Source: Paraburkholderia sp. SOS3 (lineage in GTDB: Bacteria > Pseudomonadota > Gammaproteobacteria > Burkholderiales > Burkholderiaceae). From it: a stretch of DNA of 64,000 nucleotides. The stretch is from contig NZ_CP018811.1 in assembly GCF_001922345.1 (NCBI RefSeq), positions 310,001 through 374,000 of the forward strand, written 5' to 3'. Of this stretch, positions 39,389-48,718 are shown one piece after another. Numbering within the stretch: position 1 is the first letter of the stretch; the number at the start of each line of letters is the position of its first letter. A program made the position numbers and the translations under genes. A model generated the notes under the pieces. That model was not told the origin of the DNA, made no database searches, and was given only the letters and a program-made list of their open reading frames with translations.

Positions 39389-39422
39389 AAAACCGCGCTG
39401 CTGGAACCAGGCGCGGTTTTTT
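39389..39422 (+). terminator. Terminator after the H-NS-like gene
   Basis: AAAACCGCGC pairs with GCGCGGTTTT across a loop of about 12 nt and ends in six T residues, 45-75 nt past the stop codon. Confidence 0.88.
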
Positions 39423-39718
39423 GTTTGCGCATGCACTATCGGCAGTTTGGGGCACGCCGATTGAGCGGTCCTTTGACCGATCTCTTTGCCAATCCGGTTT
39501 GCATGAGCCCGTTTGCGCGCACTTAAAAGAGAATTCAAATCGAGTCACTGTCAAGGCGTTCGGCGGTGGCGACGGCGCGCGCCGCGCTCGCCGGACACCC
39601 TGATACGAATGCTTCGCGTTTAGATAACCATCTGATTCGAAAGCATTTTTGGGTTGGCTTAACTGACGCAGAACGCGCCGGCGCGTAGAATGAAAGGGTT
39701 CAATCCTGCCCTATTCGT

Positions 39719-40927
39719 ATGTCGCCGAGCACTACCCTCTCTCCCGCGGAAAAACAACAGGTCGCGCGCAAAAGCACGTTCGTCAGCATCGTGCTCAATA
39801 TCGTATTGATGATCGCGCAGGTTGCGATTGGCGTGTTTGCCCATTCGCAGGCGTTGATCGCCGACGGCGTCCATTCGCTGGCCGATCTGATCTCCGATTT
39901 TGTCGTACTGTTCGCAAACCGCCATAGCGCCGCAGAGCCCGATGCCGATCACAACTACGGCCACAGCCGCTACGAAACGGTCGCGTCGCTTTTTCTCGGC
40001 GGCCTGCTGATCGCGGTCGGCGTCGGCATGCTGTGGCGCGCCGGCATGCGGCTCACCGATCTGCAGGACATTCCACCCGTGCATGTGAGCGCGCTCGTCG
40101 TCGCGGTCGTCGTGCTGGTGTCGAAGGAAGGGCTCTTTCGCTACATGCTGCATGAAGCGCAACGCGTGCGCTCCGCGATGCTGATCGCGAATGCATGGCA
40201 TGCGCGCTCGGACGCGGCATCGTCGCTCGTTGTTGCGCTCGGCATCGTCGGTAGTCTGTTCGGCGTGCGACTGCTCGATCCGATCGCGGCGGCAATCGTC
40301 GGCTTCATGGTGGCGCGGATGGGCTGGTCGTTCGGCTGGGATGCGCTTCAGGACCTGTCCGACCGCGCGCTCGACGAGCCGGCCGCGGCCGAGGTGCGCG
40401 CGCTGCTGTTATCGACGCCCGGTGTGCGCGACGTGCATCAGCTGCGTACGCGCAAGATGGGCGACCTCGCGCTCGTCGATGCGCATATCCTCGTCGATCC
40501 GTTTATTTCCGTGTCCGAGGGGCACTTCATCGCGGAGTCGGCGCGCGCGCGCGTGCTGACCGACAACCGCGTGCTCGATGCGCTGATTCACGTCGATCCG
40601 GAAAACGACGCGGTCGCGCAGCCTCCCACCGGATTGCCGCCGCGCGAGCGCGTCGTGGAGCAGGTCGAGACGGCGTTTGCCGAACACGGTTTGAAAGCGG
40701 TGGCGGTGAACCTTCACTATCTGAGTACAGGGCTCGACGTCGAAGTGACGTTGGCGCCTGCGTCGTCCGGTGAGGCGCATGAAGACGAGGCGCACCGTCT
40801 TGCGCGCATCGATCTTACCGATCTGCAACGCAGGCTCGGCGCGCGCACGGTCGATGCGCGACGTGCGCTGGATTTACCTGTGGCAGATGCCGCCGCAAAC
40901 GATGCACGACGCGAAATCGAACGATAG
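39719..40927 (+). CDS. Cation diffusion facilitator family exporter
   Basis: This 402-residue CDF transporter has six helices, the paired metal sites ADGVHSLADLISD in TM2 and AWHARSDAASS in TM5, and a long cytoplasmic C-terminal domain. The first site reads DxxHxxxD-like, which is seen in Zn/Fe/Co exporters, but metal specificity is uncertain. An extra ~90-residue C-terminal extension goes beyond the usual dimerisation domain. It is a single gene. Confidence 0.88.
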   Translation: MSPSTTLSPAEKQQVARKSTFVSIVLNIVLMIAQVAIGVFAHSQALIADGVHSLADLISDFVVLFANRHSAAEPDADHNYGHSRYETVASLFLGGLLIAVGVGMLWRAGMRLTDLQDIPPVHVSALVVAVVVLVSKEGLFRYMLHEAQRVRSAMLIANAWHARSDAASSLVVALGIVGSLFGVRLLDPIAAAIVGFMVARMGWSFGWDALQDLSDRALDEPAAAEVRALLLSTPGVRDVHQLRTRKMGDLALVDAHILVDPFISVSEGHFIAESARARVLTDNRVLDALIHVDPENDAVAQPPTGLPPRERVVEQVETAFAEHGLKAVAVNLHYLSTGLDVEVTLAPASSGEAHEDEAHRLARIDLTDLQRRLGARTVDARRALDLPVADAAANDARREIER

Positions 40928-41056
40928 CGGGGAACCCCGGTAGGTCGCGCGACGCCGTTCGACCGGGCGCGAACGGAACCGACGCATCGCGCGAACCGCG
41001 CGGCGTTTGCCCGACCCGGCGACGCTGCGCTCAGTCGCGGCTCAAAGCGTCAATGC

Positions 41057-41515
41057 TTAAAGCGGCAATTGCGTATCGAACTTGATTTCGCGCAGTACGA
41101 CACTCGTGCGAACCTGCGCGACAGCCGGAATCTTGAAGATGCGTTCGTGCAGAAACGTGTCGTAAGCCTTGATATCGGGCGCGACGATCTTGAGGATATA
41201 GTCCGATTCGCCGGTCGTGCTGTAGCACTCGGTCACTTCCGGGCACGTGGCGATTTCCCGTTCGAACTGTTCGACGCCGCCTTCGGTATGACGCGTCAGA
41301 TGGATATGCGCGAGCGCGCAGACGTGCAGCCCGAGTTTCTCCCGGTCGAGCAAAGCCGTGTAGCGCTGGATGATGCCCGACTGCTCCATATCCTTGATGC
41401 GGCGCCAGCACGGCGTGCTGGACAAACCCACCTGGTCGGAGATCTCCTGCACGGAACGGCGAGCGTCCAGTTGCAAGAGGCGCAGGATCTTTTGCGAGAA
41501 CGTATCGAGTGTCAA
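41057..41515 (-). CDS. Lrp/AsnC family transcriptional regulator
   Basis: This 152-residue protein has an N-terminal winged HTH (KILRLLQLDARRSVQEISDQVGLSSTPCWRRIKDMEQSGII) and a C-terminal RAM effector domain (GESDYILKIVAPDIKAYDTF). It is likely an amino-acid-responsive regulator. The start is TTG with a strong GGAGG six nt upstream; no in-frame ATG exists near the N-terminus. Confidence 0.92.
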   Translation of the reverse strand: MTLDTFSQKILRLLQLDARRSVQEISDQVGLSSTPCWRRIKDMEQSGIIQRYTALLDREKLGLHVCALAHIHLTRHTEGGVEQFEREIATCPEVTECYSTTGESDYILKIVAPDIKAYDTFLHERIFKIPAVAQVRTSVVLREIKFDTQLPL

Positions 41516-41617
41516 CTGCGCCTCCGTTGGCGTCGCCGTATTCCGTCATGGTAGAGGCCGCGAAAACGAAACGCAATCGAATCGCCGGTTTGTGAGGCGT
41601 ATTGTCTAATTTGCGGG

Positions 41618-42235
41618 TTAGTCGGCGGCGTTTCGTCCTGAGCCGTCCCCATCATTGGCGTCGAGCGCCGCCACGGAGCGCGCTTCGCGCAGATCCGCCA
41701 GCATGTTGCAGAAGAGCGCGCCCTGCTCGATTGCGTCGTCGAGCGCCACGTGCGTATGCGGCAGGTCGTCGAACCAGTGCTTCGGCAGCCGCGGTTTGAT
41801 GCACTTTCGATACGGCAGGCCGGTCATCGCGAACGCGAGCGTCTTGATATCGAGCGCGGACCACGAGAAAGGACAGCGGCCCGCGAACCGCATCATGTAC
41901 CAGAACATGAAGGTGAAGTCGAAGCCCGCGGGCATCGCGACGAACACCGGCTTGCCGGGCAGCGCCTCGACCCATTCGACGTAGGCGACCAGCGCTTCGG
42001 CTGGCTGGCGCAAGTCCTTGCGGCACGCCTCCCACGCTTCGGGCTGCGTTTTCCACCATGCTTCCTGGACCGGGTGCGGCGCCGAGCCTTCGAGCACTTC
42101 GAGGTTCGCCGAGAAGGTGGCGATCAGTTGCTTGTCCGCTGTGTAGGCGGCGGACGCAAAGCTCAGCATCGAATGCGGTCCCGGAATCGGACCGTCCGCT
42201 TCGACGTCCGTGCTCACATAGATCTCATCGTTCAT
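41618..42235 (-). CDS. DnaQ-like 3'-5' exonuclease
   Basis: This 205-residue protein has the DEDD nuclease features: D10 and E12 in [12 protein letters not shown], a second Asp region in LDIKTLAFA and a late [11 protein letters not shown] with His and Asp of the DEDDh type. It resembles small 3'-5' exoribonucleases of the Rv2179c-like group more than DNA polymerase epsilon subunits. It overlaps the MBL-hydrolase gene by 4 nt (ATGA), so translation is coupled. Confidence 0.8.
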   Translation of the reverse strand: MNDEIYVSTDVEADGPIPGPHSMLSFASAAYTADKQLIATFSANLEVLEGSAPHPVQEAWWKTQPEAWEACRKDLRQPAEALVAYVEWVEALPGKPVFVAMPAGFDFTFMFWYMMRFAGRCPFSWSALDIKTLAFAMTGLPYRKCIKPRLPKHWFDDLPHTHVALDDAIEQGALFCNMLADLREARSVAALDANDGDGSGRNAAD

Positions 42236-42876
42236 ACACCGACTCCGTCGGCAACATAGGGATTCGTGCGGCGCTCGTCGCCGAACGTCGAAGTGGCGCC
42301 GTGGCCGGGCACGAACGTGACGTCGTCGCCGAGCGGCCAGAGCTTGCCGCGGATCGAATTCACGAGGTCGTCGTGATTGCCGCGCGGAAAATCGGTGCGG
42401 CCGATCGAACCCGCGAACAGCACGTCGCCGACCAGCGCGAAACGATGCGCGCGGCTGAAGAACACAACGTGGCCAGGCGTGTGCCCGGGGCAGTGATAGA
42501 CCTCGAGCGTCTGCGCGCCGACCTGCGCGGAGTCGCCATCGTGCAGCCAGCGGTCCGGCTCGAATGCAGCGGCGGCCGGGAAGCCGAAGCGCGTGCTTTG
42601 CTCGGGCAACTGGTCGAGCCAGAATCGCTCGTCCGGATGCGGGCCTTCGATCGGCACGCCGTAGTGCGACGCCAGTGCTTTTGCGCCGGCGCAGTGGTCG
42701 ACATGGCCGTGCGTCAACAGAATCTTTTCGACACTGACGTTCTGACGCGCAACCTCGCGCTGGATGACCTCGAGATCGCCGCCCGGATCGACGACGGCGG
42801 CGCGTCCGGTCGTCTCGCAAACGAGCAGTGAGCAGTTCTGCCGGAACGGCGTGACAGGGATCAGGGTGACTTTCAT
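42232..42876 (-). CDS. MBL-fold metallohydrolase (glyoxalase II-like)
   Basis: This 214-residue metallo-beta-lactamase-fold hydrolase has the dinuclear-metal motif H56-x-H58-x-D60-H61 ([11 protein letters not shown]), then [18 protein letters not shown] and a C-terminal [12 protein letters not shown]. It is similar in size and layout to YcbL, a glyoxalase II-like thioesterase. It is the first gene of a two-gene unit with the exonuclease. Confidence 0.9.
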   Translation of the reverse strand: MKVTLIPVTPFRQNCSLLVCETTGRAAVVDPGGDLEVIQREVARQNVSVEKILLTHGHVDHCAGAKALASHYGVPIEGPHPDERFWLDQLPEQSTRFGFPAAAAFEPDRWLHDGDSAQVGAQTLEVYHCPGHTPGHVVFFSRAHRFALVGDVLFAGSIGRTDFPRGNHDDLVNSIRGKLWPLGDDVTFVPGHGATSTFGDERRTNPYVADGVGV

Positions 42877-43033
42877 GAAGGCGCCGGGTGCGGTGCGCAG
42901 AGAGCAAAAAATCGATTGTACCGGGGCCTGCTTTGCGTCGCGCAGAGCCTTGCCATCTGAATCGGCCGCCGTAACGGGACCGACGTTGAACAGCCGCCGC
43001 ACAGTCGCGCGATCGGGTATTCTTACAAGGACG

Positions 43034-43093
43034 GTAAAGATTCTGTAAAGATTAGTGCACTTGCGCTACCCTTGATTTCGTTTTGGGTATAAT
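43034..43093 (+). promoter_or_regulatory. Candidate promoter with 11-bp direct repeat
   Basis: A good -10 hexamer TATAAT lies at 43088-43093. Upstream are two copies of GTAAAGATT at 43034-43042 and 43045-43053, that is with an 11-bp period, the spacing used by OmpR/PhoB-type regulators. No clear -35 lies at the ideal distance (nearby TTGCGC at 43061 gives 21 bp), which suits an activator-dependent promoter. Confidence 0.5.
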
Positions 43094-43098
43094 GCGCC

Positions 43099-43440
43099 CA
43101 TTGCGTGCGGAAGATCGCACCTTCACCGGTTGACCAAATCCCGGTTTCGACGTCTGCAGTATGGTCGTCAGAAAGCGGAATGAACGTTGCCTTCAAGTAA
43201 GTGCCGTTGTTGTCAGACGGCAAATCCGAGCATCGAAACCTTCGATGCACACGTCTTGTCCAGCCAGGCGCGATGCGCCTGCTACGGCCTTGCTGCCGTG
43301 ACGCTGGATGGGGCCTACGCCGCCGTTCCTACGTACCGCTGTCCGGGTGCAAGAACGTGTAGCCATGTTCGATGGCGGCGTGTGGGGTCTGGCCAAAGCC
43401 TGCGGGGACAGGTTGTGTCAGACGTGAAAGCTAACCGTGC
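43099..43440 (+). ncRNA. Putative structured RNA or long leader upstream of rlpA
   Basis: Downstream of the -10 element lies about 340 nt without a coding frame that contains many self-complementary pairs: GTGCG/CGCAC near 43105, ACCGG/CCGGT near 43125-43145, GCATCGAA/TTCGATGC near 43232-43250, a three-way-junction-like set (TCCAGC ... GCTGGA at about 43258-43308 enclosing CAGGCG/CGCCTG and ACGGC/GCCGT), and ACGCCGCC/GGCGGCGT at about 43317-43380. I cannot match it to RNase P, tmRNA, 6S or SRP RNA consensus. In GC-rich DNA some pairing is expected by chance. Confidence 0.35.
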
Positions 43441-43583
43441 GGTAGCGGCCTGAATGGGCCGTGTACGGGCTTGATCGTTCCGTGCCATTGGCGCGGCGCG
43501 CGGTCTCGTCTTGCCGTCCGGGCCACAGTGCAACACGCCGTCAATCGCGTGATGTGGCTCGCCTTTGTAACATCGTTTGTCTT

Positions 43584-44216
43584 ATGAAAACTCGGCTAAC
43601 CCGACGTATTGGGGGTCTTTTTGCCTTTTCGATCCTGGCGGGCTGTGCGATGCCGCCGGGCTCGGGGGATCAGGTCGGCAGCGCGCCGCTCAGTACCAAA
43701 GCGACGCAGAATGCGACCGCCATGGCCCCGCAAGCTTATGGTTCCGCCAGCAACGTGCCGGCGCCCGCTTCGGACGCGGATTCGAACTCCGCTTCGAGCC
43801 CTAAGGGCAAGCTCGCCGACGCGTCCGCGCTGACCGATGACGGCCCCGATGTACCGAACTTCCGTCAGACGGGTCGCGCATCGTGGTACGGCAAGCTGTT
43901 TCACGGCCGCCGCACCGCGAATGGCGAACGCTTCAATATGAACGCGCTGACGGCCGCGCACCGCACGCTGCCGCTCGGCTCGTACGTGCGCGTGACGAAT
44001 CCGGCCACGAACGATTCGGTCGTGGTCCGCATCAACGATCGCGGACCGTACGTGCGCGGGCGCGTGATCGATTTGTCGTTTGCCGCGGCGCGGATGCTGC
44101 ATCTGCAGCACGCGGGCACCGGGCGCGTGCAGATCGCGGGTCTGACGCAGAGCGAGGCCAAGGTCGAACAGGCAGAACTGCTCGCCGCGAACGGCAATCC
44201 AAGCGTCGAGAAGTAA
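43584..44216 (+). CDS. rlpA: RlpA-like septal ring lytic transglycosylase lipoprotein
   Basis: This 210-residue lipoprotein has a signal with lipobox ILAGC (lipidated C21), a Ser/Ala-rich linker of about 75 residues, then the double-psi beta-barrel domain (ASWYGKLFHGRRTANGERFNMN ... RINDRGPYVRGRVIDLS). The SPOR domain found in E. coli RlpA is absent. RlpA cleaves naked glycan strands at the division site in Pseudomonas. It lies about 490 nt downstream of a candidate promoter, after a structured untranslated region. Confidence 0.9.
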   Translation: MKTRLTRRIGGLFAFSILAGCAMPPGSGDQVGSAPLSTKATQNATAMAPQAYGSASNVPAPASDADSNSASSPKGKLADASALTDDGPDVPNFRQTGRASWYGKLFHGRRTANGERFNMNALTAAHRTLPLGSYVRVTNPATNDSVVVRINDRGPYVRGRVIDLSFAAARMLHLQHAGTGRVQIAGLTQSEAKVEQAELLAANGNPSVEK

Positions 44217-44261
44217 GCGACGGTCTTCGCGCTCACGCCTTGGTTGAGCGCGTTGCCGCAC

Positions 44262-44296
44262 GAAGGGCCGCTGCGCGCGGCCCTTCAGTCTTTTTT
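44262..44296 (+). terminator. Terminator between convergent rlpA and rsmI
   Basis: GAAGGGCCG pairs with CGGCCCTTC around a short loop, followed 4 nt later by TTTTTT. It overlaps the last codons of rsmI on the other strand. Confidence 0.75.
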
Positions 44297-45157
44297 GAGC
44301 TGCAGCGCGCGCGCGTATAGCGCGTTACGCGGTGCGCCCGTAATGGCGGCCGCCATCTTTGCCGCACTGCTCACCGATACCTCTTCGAGCAAGATGCCGA
44401 GCAGCGTGTCGTGTTCATTTTCGCCTGCCGCTTGCGGCGCGGCGCCTTCCACCACGAGCACGAATTCGCCGCGTTGACGGTTCGCGTCTTCCGCGAGCCA
44501 TGCTGGCCCTTCGGCCAGGGTGCAACCGTGCAGCGTCTCATGTAACTTCGTCAGCTCGCGTGCAATCAGCAGACGTCGCGCGCCGCCGAATGCATCGGCC
44601 AGTGCGTCGACGGTTTCGACGATTCGATGCGGCGCTTCGTAAAACACCATCGCATGCGGGTGCGCGGCCAATTGCTGAAGCTGCGCCGCGCGTTGCTTTG
44701 TTTTCGACGGCAGGAAGCCGAGAAACGAGAACGTCGCGACCCAGTCGCCGGCCGCGCTGAGTGCGGTCGCGAGCGCGCTTGCGCCAGGCAGCGGCACGAT
44801 CGGCAGGTTCGCTTCGCGCACGGCATCGACGAGCTTCGCGCCCGGGTCCGAGATGCCGGGCGTGCCCGCGTCCGACACATATGCCACGCGCTCGCCCGCT
44901 TGCAGATGTTCGACGATGCGCAAGCCTGCGGCGCGCTCGTTGTGCTGATGCACGGCCATCAACGGTTTCGAAATGCCGTAGCGCGCGAGCAGTTGACCGG
45001 TGTTGCGCGTGTCTTCCGCGGCGATGCGATCGGCGAGTCCGAGCACGTGGAGCGCGCGCAGCGTGATGTCGGCGCTGTTGCCGATCGGCGTGGCGACCAC
45101 GTATAGCGCGCCCTGCGGATAGTGCTGCTGTTGCGCGAGTTCGGAGAGAGAGGTCAT
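44285..45157 (-). CDS. rsmI: 16S rRNA (cytidine(1402)-2'-O)-methyltransferase
   Basis: This 290-residue SAM-dependent enzyme of the tetrapyrrole methylase fold has the signature [19 protein letters not shown] at the N-terminus, [28 protein letters not shown] and [14 protein letters not shown]. It 2'-O-methylates C1402 in the ribosomal decoding centre. It is divergent from yraN, and the two start codons overlap by 2 nt within CATG, so the promoters must lie inside the opposing coding sequences. Confidence 0.95.
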   Translation of the reverse strand: MTSLSELAQQQHYPQGALYVVATPIGNSADITLRALHVLGLADRIAAEDTRNTGQLLARYGISKPLMAVHQHNERAAGLRIVEHLQAGERVAYVSDAGTPGISDPGAKLVDAVREANLPIVPLPGASALATALSAAGDWVATFSFLGFLPSKTKQRAAQLQQLAAHPHAMVFYEAPHRIVETVDALADAFGGARRLLIARELTKLHETLHGCTLAEGPAWLAEDANRQRGEFVLVVEGAAPQAAGENEHDTLLGILLEEVSVSSAAKMAAAITGAPRNALYARALQLKKD

Positions 45158-45623
45158 GAGACTGAAGACGCAGACTGACGGAAGGAGCACGCCATTGTGC
45201 CACCACGCCGATGGCGGGAAGGCGGCGGCCACGCGCGCGGGCGCCAAACGCATCGCGCGATCGAACGCGACCACGGCGAGCGTCGGCGCGAAGTTCGAAG
45301 CGCACGCGCTTGCCTATCTGCAGCGGCAGCGCTTGCGCTTTGTCGCGCGCAACGTGGTGTGCCGCGGCGGCGAGATCGATCTCGTGATGCGCGACAGGGA
45401 CGGCACGCTGGTGTTCGTCGAAGTGAGGGCGCGCGCCCGGACGCGCTACGGCGGCGCGTCCGCGAGTGTCGGCCGGCATAAGCGCGAGCGGCTCGTGCGT
45501 GCCGCGCAGTTCTACCTCGCGCGGCATCCGCACGAAGCTGCCGCGTGCCGTTTCGACGTGGTCGCGTTCGAAGCGGGGCGTCTTGTCTGGTTGCGCGATG
45601 CGTTTCGCGCAGACGATAGCTGA
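45156..45623 (+). CDS. YraN family (UPF0102) endonuclease-like protein
   Basis: This 155-residue protein has a Holliday-junction-resolvase-like fold: [50 protein letters not shown] contains the Glu...Asp...ExK-like nuclease core (here EVR) of UPF0102. The first 40 residues are poorly conserved. The start shares an AT with the rsmI start and has a GGAGAGAGAGG purine run upstream. The neighbourhood rsmI-yraN-diaA-dolP matches E. coli, minus lpoA. Confidence 0.85.
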   Translation: MRLKTQTDGRSTPLCHHADGGKAAATRAGAKRIARSNATTASVGAKFEAHALAYLQRQRLRFVARNVVCRGGEIDLVMRDRDGTLVFVEVRARARTRYGGASASVGRHKRERLVRAAQFYLARHPHEAAACRFDVVAFEAGRLVWLRDAFRADDS

Positions 45624-45946
45624 ACTGCGCAACTGCAATCGTCAATCGTATGACGCGGGCGGCATGCGCCGCGCCCGAAGGCATTTGCTGCGCGCGAGGT
45701 GTTGAGCTGCGCGATAGGCCTCGCGAGTACGTTAAACTTGCGCCACGCGCATCGGGTATCGAACGCCGCGCCGCGAAAGCGGTCTGATGCTCGCAAGCGC
45801 AGGGTGCTCGACAATCTGCGCGCGAGGCGAATTCGCGATCGCAACGCGCTTCGCCGTATGGGGTCCCGCGCGATGCTCGACGCCCGCCCGATGCACGGTG
45901 CCAAGAGACGCGCAGTACAGAACGCGCAGTACAAGATAGAGAGTCG
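45624..45946. other. Gap between yraN and the SIS-domain gene
   Basis: About 320 bases with no credible gene on either strand. It probably carries the promoter of the diaA-dolP-cytochrome unit. Confidence 0.4.
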
Positions 45947-46534
45947 ATGTCAGTCGAACGTATTCAACAGCACTTCCGCGACAGCGCGGCAGTGAACCTT
46001 GCCGCGGTGGACACCCTCGCGCTGCCGATTGCCGCCGCGGTCGACACGATGTTCGGCGCGCTTGCGAACGGCAATCGTATTCTCGCGTGCGGCAACGGCG
46101 GCTCGGCCGCTGCTGCTCAGCATTTCGCGGCCGGACTGATCGGCCGCTTCGAACGCGAACGGCCGGGAGTTCCGGCCGTTGCGTTGACAACCGACACATC
46201 GGTGCTCACGGCGCTCGCCAGCAATTACGCGTACGACGAGATCTTCGCGCGGCAGATTCGCGCGCTCGGCCAGCCCGGCGACGTGCTGCTCGCGATCACG
46301 ACGTCCGGCAATCCGGCCAACGTGCTCGCGGCGATCGACGCCGCGCACGAGCGGGAGATGGTCGTGGTCGCGTTGACGGGCAGCGGCGGCGGGAACGCGA
46401 ACGGCGTGCTGACCGACATCGATATCTCAATCTGCGTGCCGTCGGAACAGACCGCGCGCATTCAGGAAGTGCATCTGCTGACCATCCACTGTCTGTGCGA
46501 CGGCATCGATGCGATGTTGCTGGGCGAAGAATGA
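45947..46534 (+). CDS. diaA: SIS-domain protein, DiaA/GmhA family
   Basis: This 195-residue sugar isomerase (SIS) domain protein has [30 protein letters not shown] and [19 protein letters not shown], the phosphosugar-binding signatures. Sequence alone does not separate phosphoheptose isomerase GmhA from DiaA, which promotes DnaA assembly at oriC. Position between yraN and a dolP/yraP-like gene favours DiaA. Confidence 0.85.
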   Translation: MSVERIQQHFRDSAAVNLAAVDTLALPIAAAVDTMFGALANGNRILACGNGGSAAAAQHFAAGLIGRFERERPGVPAVALTTDTSVLTALASNYAYDEIFARQIRALGQPGDVLLAITTSGNPANVLAAIDAAHEREMVVVALTGSGGGNANGVLTDIDISICVPSEQTARIQEVHLLTIHCLCDGIDAMLLGEE

Positions 46535-46554
46535 CTTCGAAGGAGAGCTAGTTG

Positions 46555-47352
46555 ATGAGCGCATATCGCGTGAAAAGTACGCTTGTGAGGACCACGCTCG
46601 TGGTGGGGCTGGTTGCGGGCCTTGCCGCGACGCTGCAAGGCTGCGTGCTGGCAGTCGGGGCCGCCGCGGGCGGCGGCGCGCTCGTCGCGACGGACCGGCG
46701 CACGCTGGGCGCGCAGACCGAAGACCGCGAAATCCAGGTGAAGGCGATCTCGCAGATCAATGACGCTCTCGGCGACGGGTCGCACGTCAACGTGGCGGTC
46801 TTCAACCGGCGCGTGCTGCTGACCGGCGAAGTGCCTGACGAAGCATCGAAGCAGAAGGCGGCGACGATCGTGCGCGGCATCAATAACGTGCATGCGCTCG
46901 TCAACGAGCTGACCATCGGCCAGCCCATCGATTTCTCTGCGCGCACGAACGATACGTATCTCGAAGGGCGCGTGAAGACTGCGCTGATCGCCGAGAAGGA
47001 TCTGTCGGCGAACAATTTCAAGGTGGTGGCGGAGGGCGGGGCGGTCTATCTGATGGGCCTCGTGACGCCGGACGAAGGCGCGCAGGGTGCGAATGTCGCG
47101 AGCCGCGTGCCGGGGGTGAGCCAGGTCGTCAAGGTGTTCCAGTACATCGAGCCTTCGGAAGCGGTGGCTGCGGCGGCCGCGGCGGCATCGGCGCCGAGCG
47201 CGTCGTCGCCCGAGGCGGCGGCAGCGCCCGAGGGCGTGACGACGGGGGCGGTGCCCGATGCGTCGGTGACGTCGAAGCCGCTTGATCAGCAGCCGCCGGC
47301 GCCGGTGTCGAATTCGAATGTGCAGCCGGGTAGTTCGCAGGTGGTGAAGTGA
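46555..47352 (+). CDS. dolP: BON-domain outer-membrane lipoprotein (DolP/YraP-like)
   Basis: This 265-residue lipoprotein has the lipobox TLQGC (C30) and two BON domains at about residues 60-125 and 135-200. DolP maintains outer-membrane integrity and supports the BAM complex in E. coli. A low-complexity Ala/Ser/Pro tail of about 60 residues is an addition to the E. coli protein. The ATG at 46555 has AAGGAG upstream; the TTG before it is less likely. It is followed directly by a cytochrome c gene. Confidence 0.9.
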   Translation: MSAYRVKSTLVRTTLVVGLVAGLAATLQGCVLAVGAAAGGGALVATDRRTLGAQTEDREIQVKAISQINDALGDGSHVNVAVFNRRVLLTGEVPDEASKQKAATIVRGINNVHALVNELTIGQPIDFSARTNDTYLEGRVKTALIAEKDLSANNFKVVAEGGAVYLMGLVTPDEGAQGANVASRVPGVSQVVKVFQYIEPSEAVAAAAAAASAPSASSPEAAAAPEGVTTGAVPDASVTSKPLDQQPPAPVSNSNVQPGSSQVVK

Positions 47353-47387
47353 GGCGTCTGGGAAGCTTGGGGGGCGTTATTGAGGCG

Positions 47388-47756
47388 ATGCAGCGTGCGG
47401 TGGTCGTGAGTGTGAAGACTGGGGCGCGTGCTGTAGTTGCTGGGTCGACGCTGATGGTGTTGACGGCGGCGGGCGCGGCGCACGCGGCTGAAACGCCGCG
47501 CGGTCTGCAGATCGCGCAGCGCAATGCATGCCTTGGCTGCCACGCGATCGATCGTAAGCTCGTCGGTCCGTCGTTCCAGCAGGTTGCGAGCCGCTACAAA
47601 GGCAACACGCAGGCGCAAACGATGCTCGAACATAAGGTGAAAGACGGCGGCTCCGGCGTGTGGGGGGCGATTCCAATGCCCGCCCATCCGGCGATGAGCG
47701 ATGACGATATTCGTACCGTCGTCGATTGGGTGCTGGCCGGGGCTCCTTTGAAATGA
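47388..47756 (+). CDS. Class I cytochrome c
   Basis: This precursor of about 122 residues has a signal peptide (to AAGAAHA) and a single heme-binding CLGCH with distal Met near MPAHPAM. It resembles cytochrome c551/c8-type electron carriers of the periplasm. The ATG at 47388 gives a sensible signal peptide; a GTG at 47349 overlapping the previous stop would give an unusually long N-terminus. It is probably co-transcribed with dolP. Confidence 0.9.
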   Translation: MQRAVVVSVKTGARAVVAGSTLMVLTAAGAAHAAETPRGLQIAQRNACLGCHAIDRKLVGPSFQQVASRYKGNTQAQTMLEHKVKDGGSGVWGAIPMPAHPAMSDDDIRTVVDWVLAGAPLK

Positions 47757-47811
47757 AGGTTCCGGCCGTGGTCATTCTAAAAAAGCTTGTGCTAGAATTG
47801 CGCGACTCGTT

Positions 47812-47887
<76 letters not shown>

Positions 47888-47899
47888 AGAATTTCCTTT

Positions 47900-47926
47900 A
47901 AAACCGGTCACTTAGGCCGGTTTTTT
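47900..47926 (+). terminator. Terminator after tRNA-Ala
   Basis: AAAACCGG and CCGGTTTT arms with a 9-nt loop continue into a T-run, 12 nt after the CCA end of the tRNA. Confidence 0.85.
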
Positions 47927-48367
47927 CTTGCCGTTTCACTGTATTAGCCTCGGTCTTTTTTGGTCCAATCGGGTCTATTGATGTCCCGGATTTGTCCCGT
48001 TTGAGACGCGTTGCCGTGGCAAGCGGTGTCCCACGTGTCGTCGACCATAGTGACTCTGCCTTGACTCATCTAGTCAGACCAAAGACAATCCAGCTCGTAG
48101 TTATCCTGTACCCATGTGCCTTGACTTGGATCGGGAGATCCAAGGCCCACGTTGGCAAGCGCCGCCTGCGGGGGTTAACGACATGCAAACCGGCTATTAC
48201 GGACGGAGCCGGAGCGACAGCGAGACAACGCACGCGTGCATGTCGAGGGACCGACAGAGGGCCACTCGGCCCGCCACTGGTACAACGCTTCTGCGTCTAG
48301 GCCGTTGGCTGGCGCGCACGTTCGGTAGCTCGCACGCTTTTGGCGTGTGGGCCGCCGGAGTTCGCCC
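47927..48367. other. Non-coding left edge of the accessory region
   Basis: About 440 bases without a gene. Notable are the inverted repeats TGACT/AGTCA at about 48063-48077 and CTTGGATC/GATCCAAG at 48125-48144 (4-nt centre). No copy of the tRNA 3' end was found elsewhere in the window. Confidence 0.45.
48125..48144. repeat. Perfect inverted repeat, 8-bp arms
   Basis: CTTGGATC and GATCCAAG are separated by GGGA, about 225 nt upstream of the small HTH gene. It could be a binding site for one of the element's regulators. Confidence 0.5.
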
Positions 48368-48718
48368 ATGTCAACAAAATTTCCCGTCGAACTGCTGACG
48401 CTCGGTCAGCTGTGTCTTCTTCTTCACAGAAAGCCCGCAACAGTCTATTCAGACATTGCAGCGAAACGCTTCGATCGTTTGCCGCCGATCGTGCGATTGC
48501 CCGGCCAACGGAAGTTGTTCTGGCGCAAGCAGGACGTGCATGACTGGATTGATCGACACGTTCAACCAGCAGTGGCGGCTACCGTTGATGTCCTCAGATC
48601 CCGCAAAGCGGCGTCGAAGGCCGACGGAGCAGCCGAGCCACAGGAATCACGTCGAAGCGGACGACCGACGAAACAAGAGCAGCTTAAACGTCGGGCAGCC
48701 GCGCGGGAGGGCCGATGA
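48368..48718 (+). CDS. Small AlpA/MerR-like HTH protein
   Basis: This 116-residue protein opens with a helix-turn-helix in which LLTLGQLCLLLHRKPATVYSDIAAKRFDRLPPIVRLPGQRKLFWRKQDVHDWID resembles the excisionase/AlpA wing arrangement (HTH_17). The C-terminal half is basic and low complexity. GGAG lies before the ATG. It overlaps the trfA-like gene by 4 nt, so it may act as an excisionase or as a regulator of replication. Confidence 0.75.
   Translation: MSTKFPVELLTLGQLCLLLHRKPATVYSDIAAKRFDRLPPIVRLPGQRKLFWRKQDVHDWIDRHVQPAVAATVDVLRSRKAASKADGAAEPQESRRSGRPTKQEQLKRRAAAREGR

Noticed and set aside
43099..43440. Assignment of the structured region to RNase P RNA, tmRNA, 6S or SRP RNA
   Set aside because: None of the conserved core strings I know for those RNAs (for example the RNase P GGAAAGTCC box, a tmRNA tag ending in ALAA with CCA end, or the SRP GGTCCGGAAGGAAGC loop) is present.
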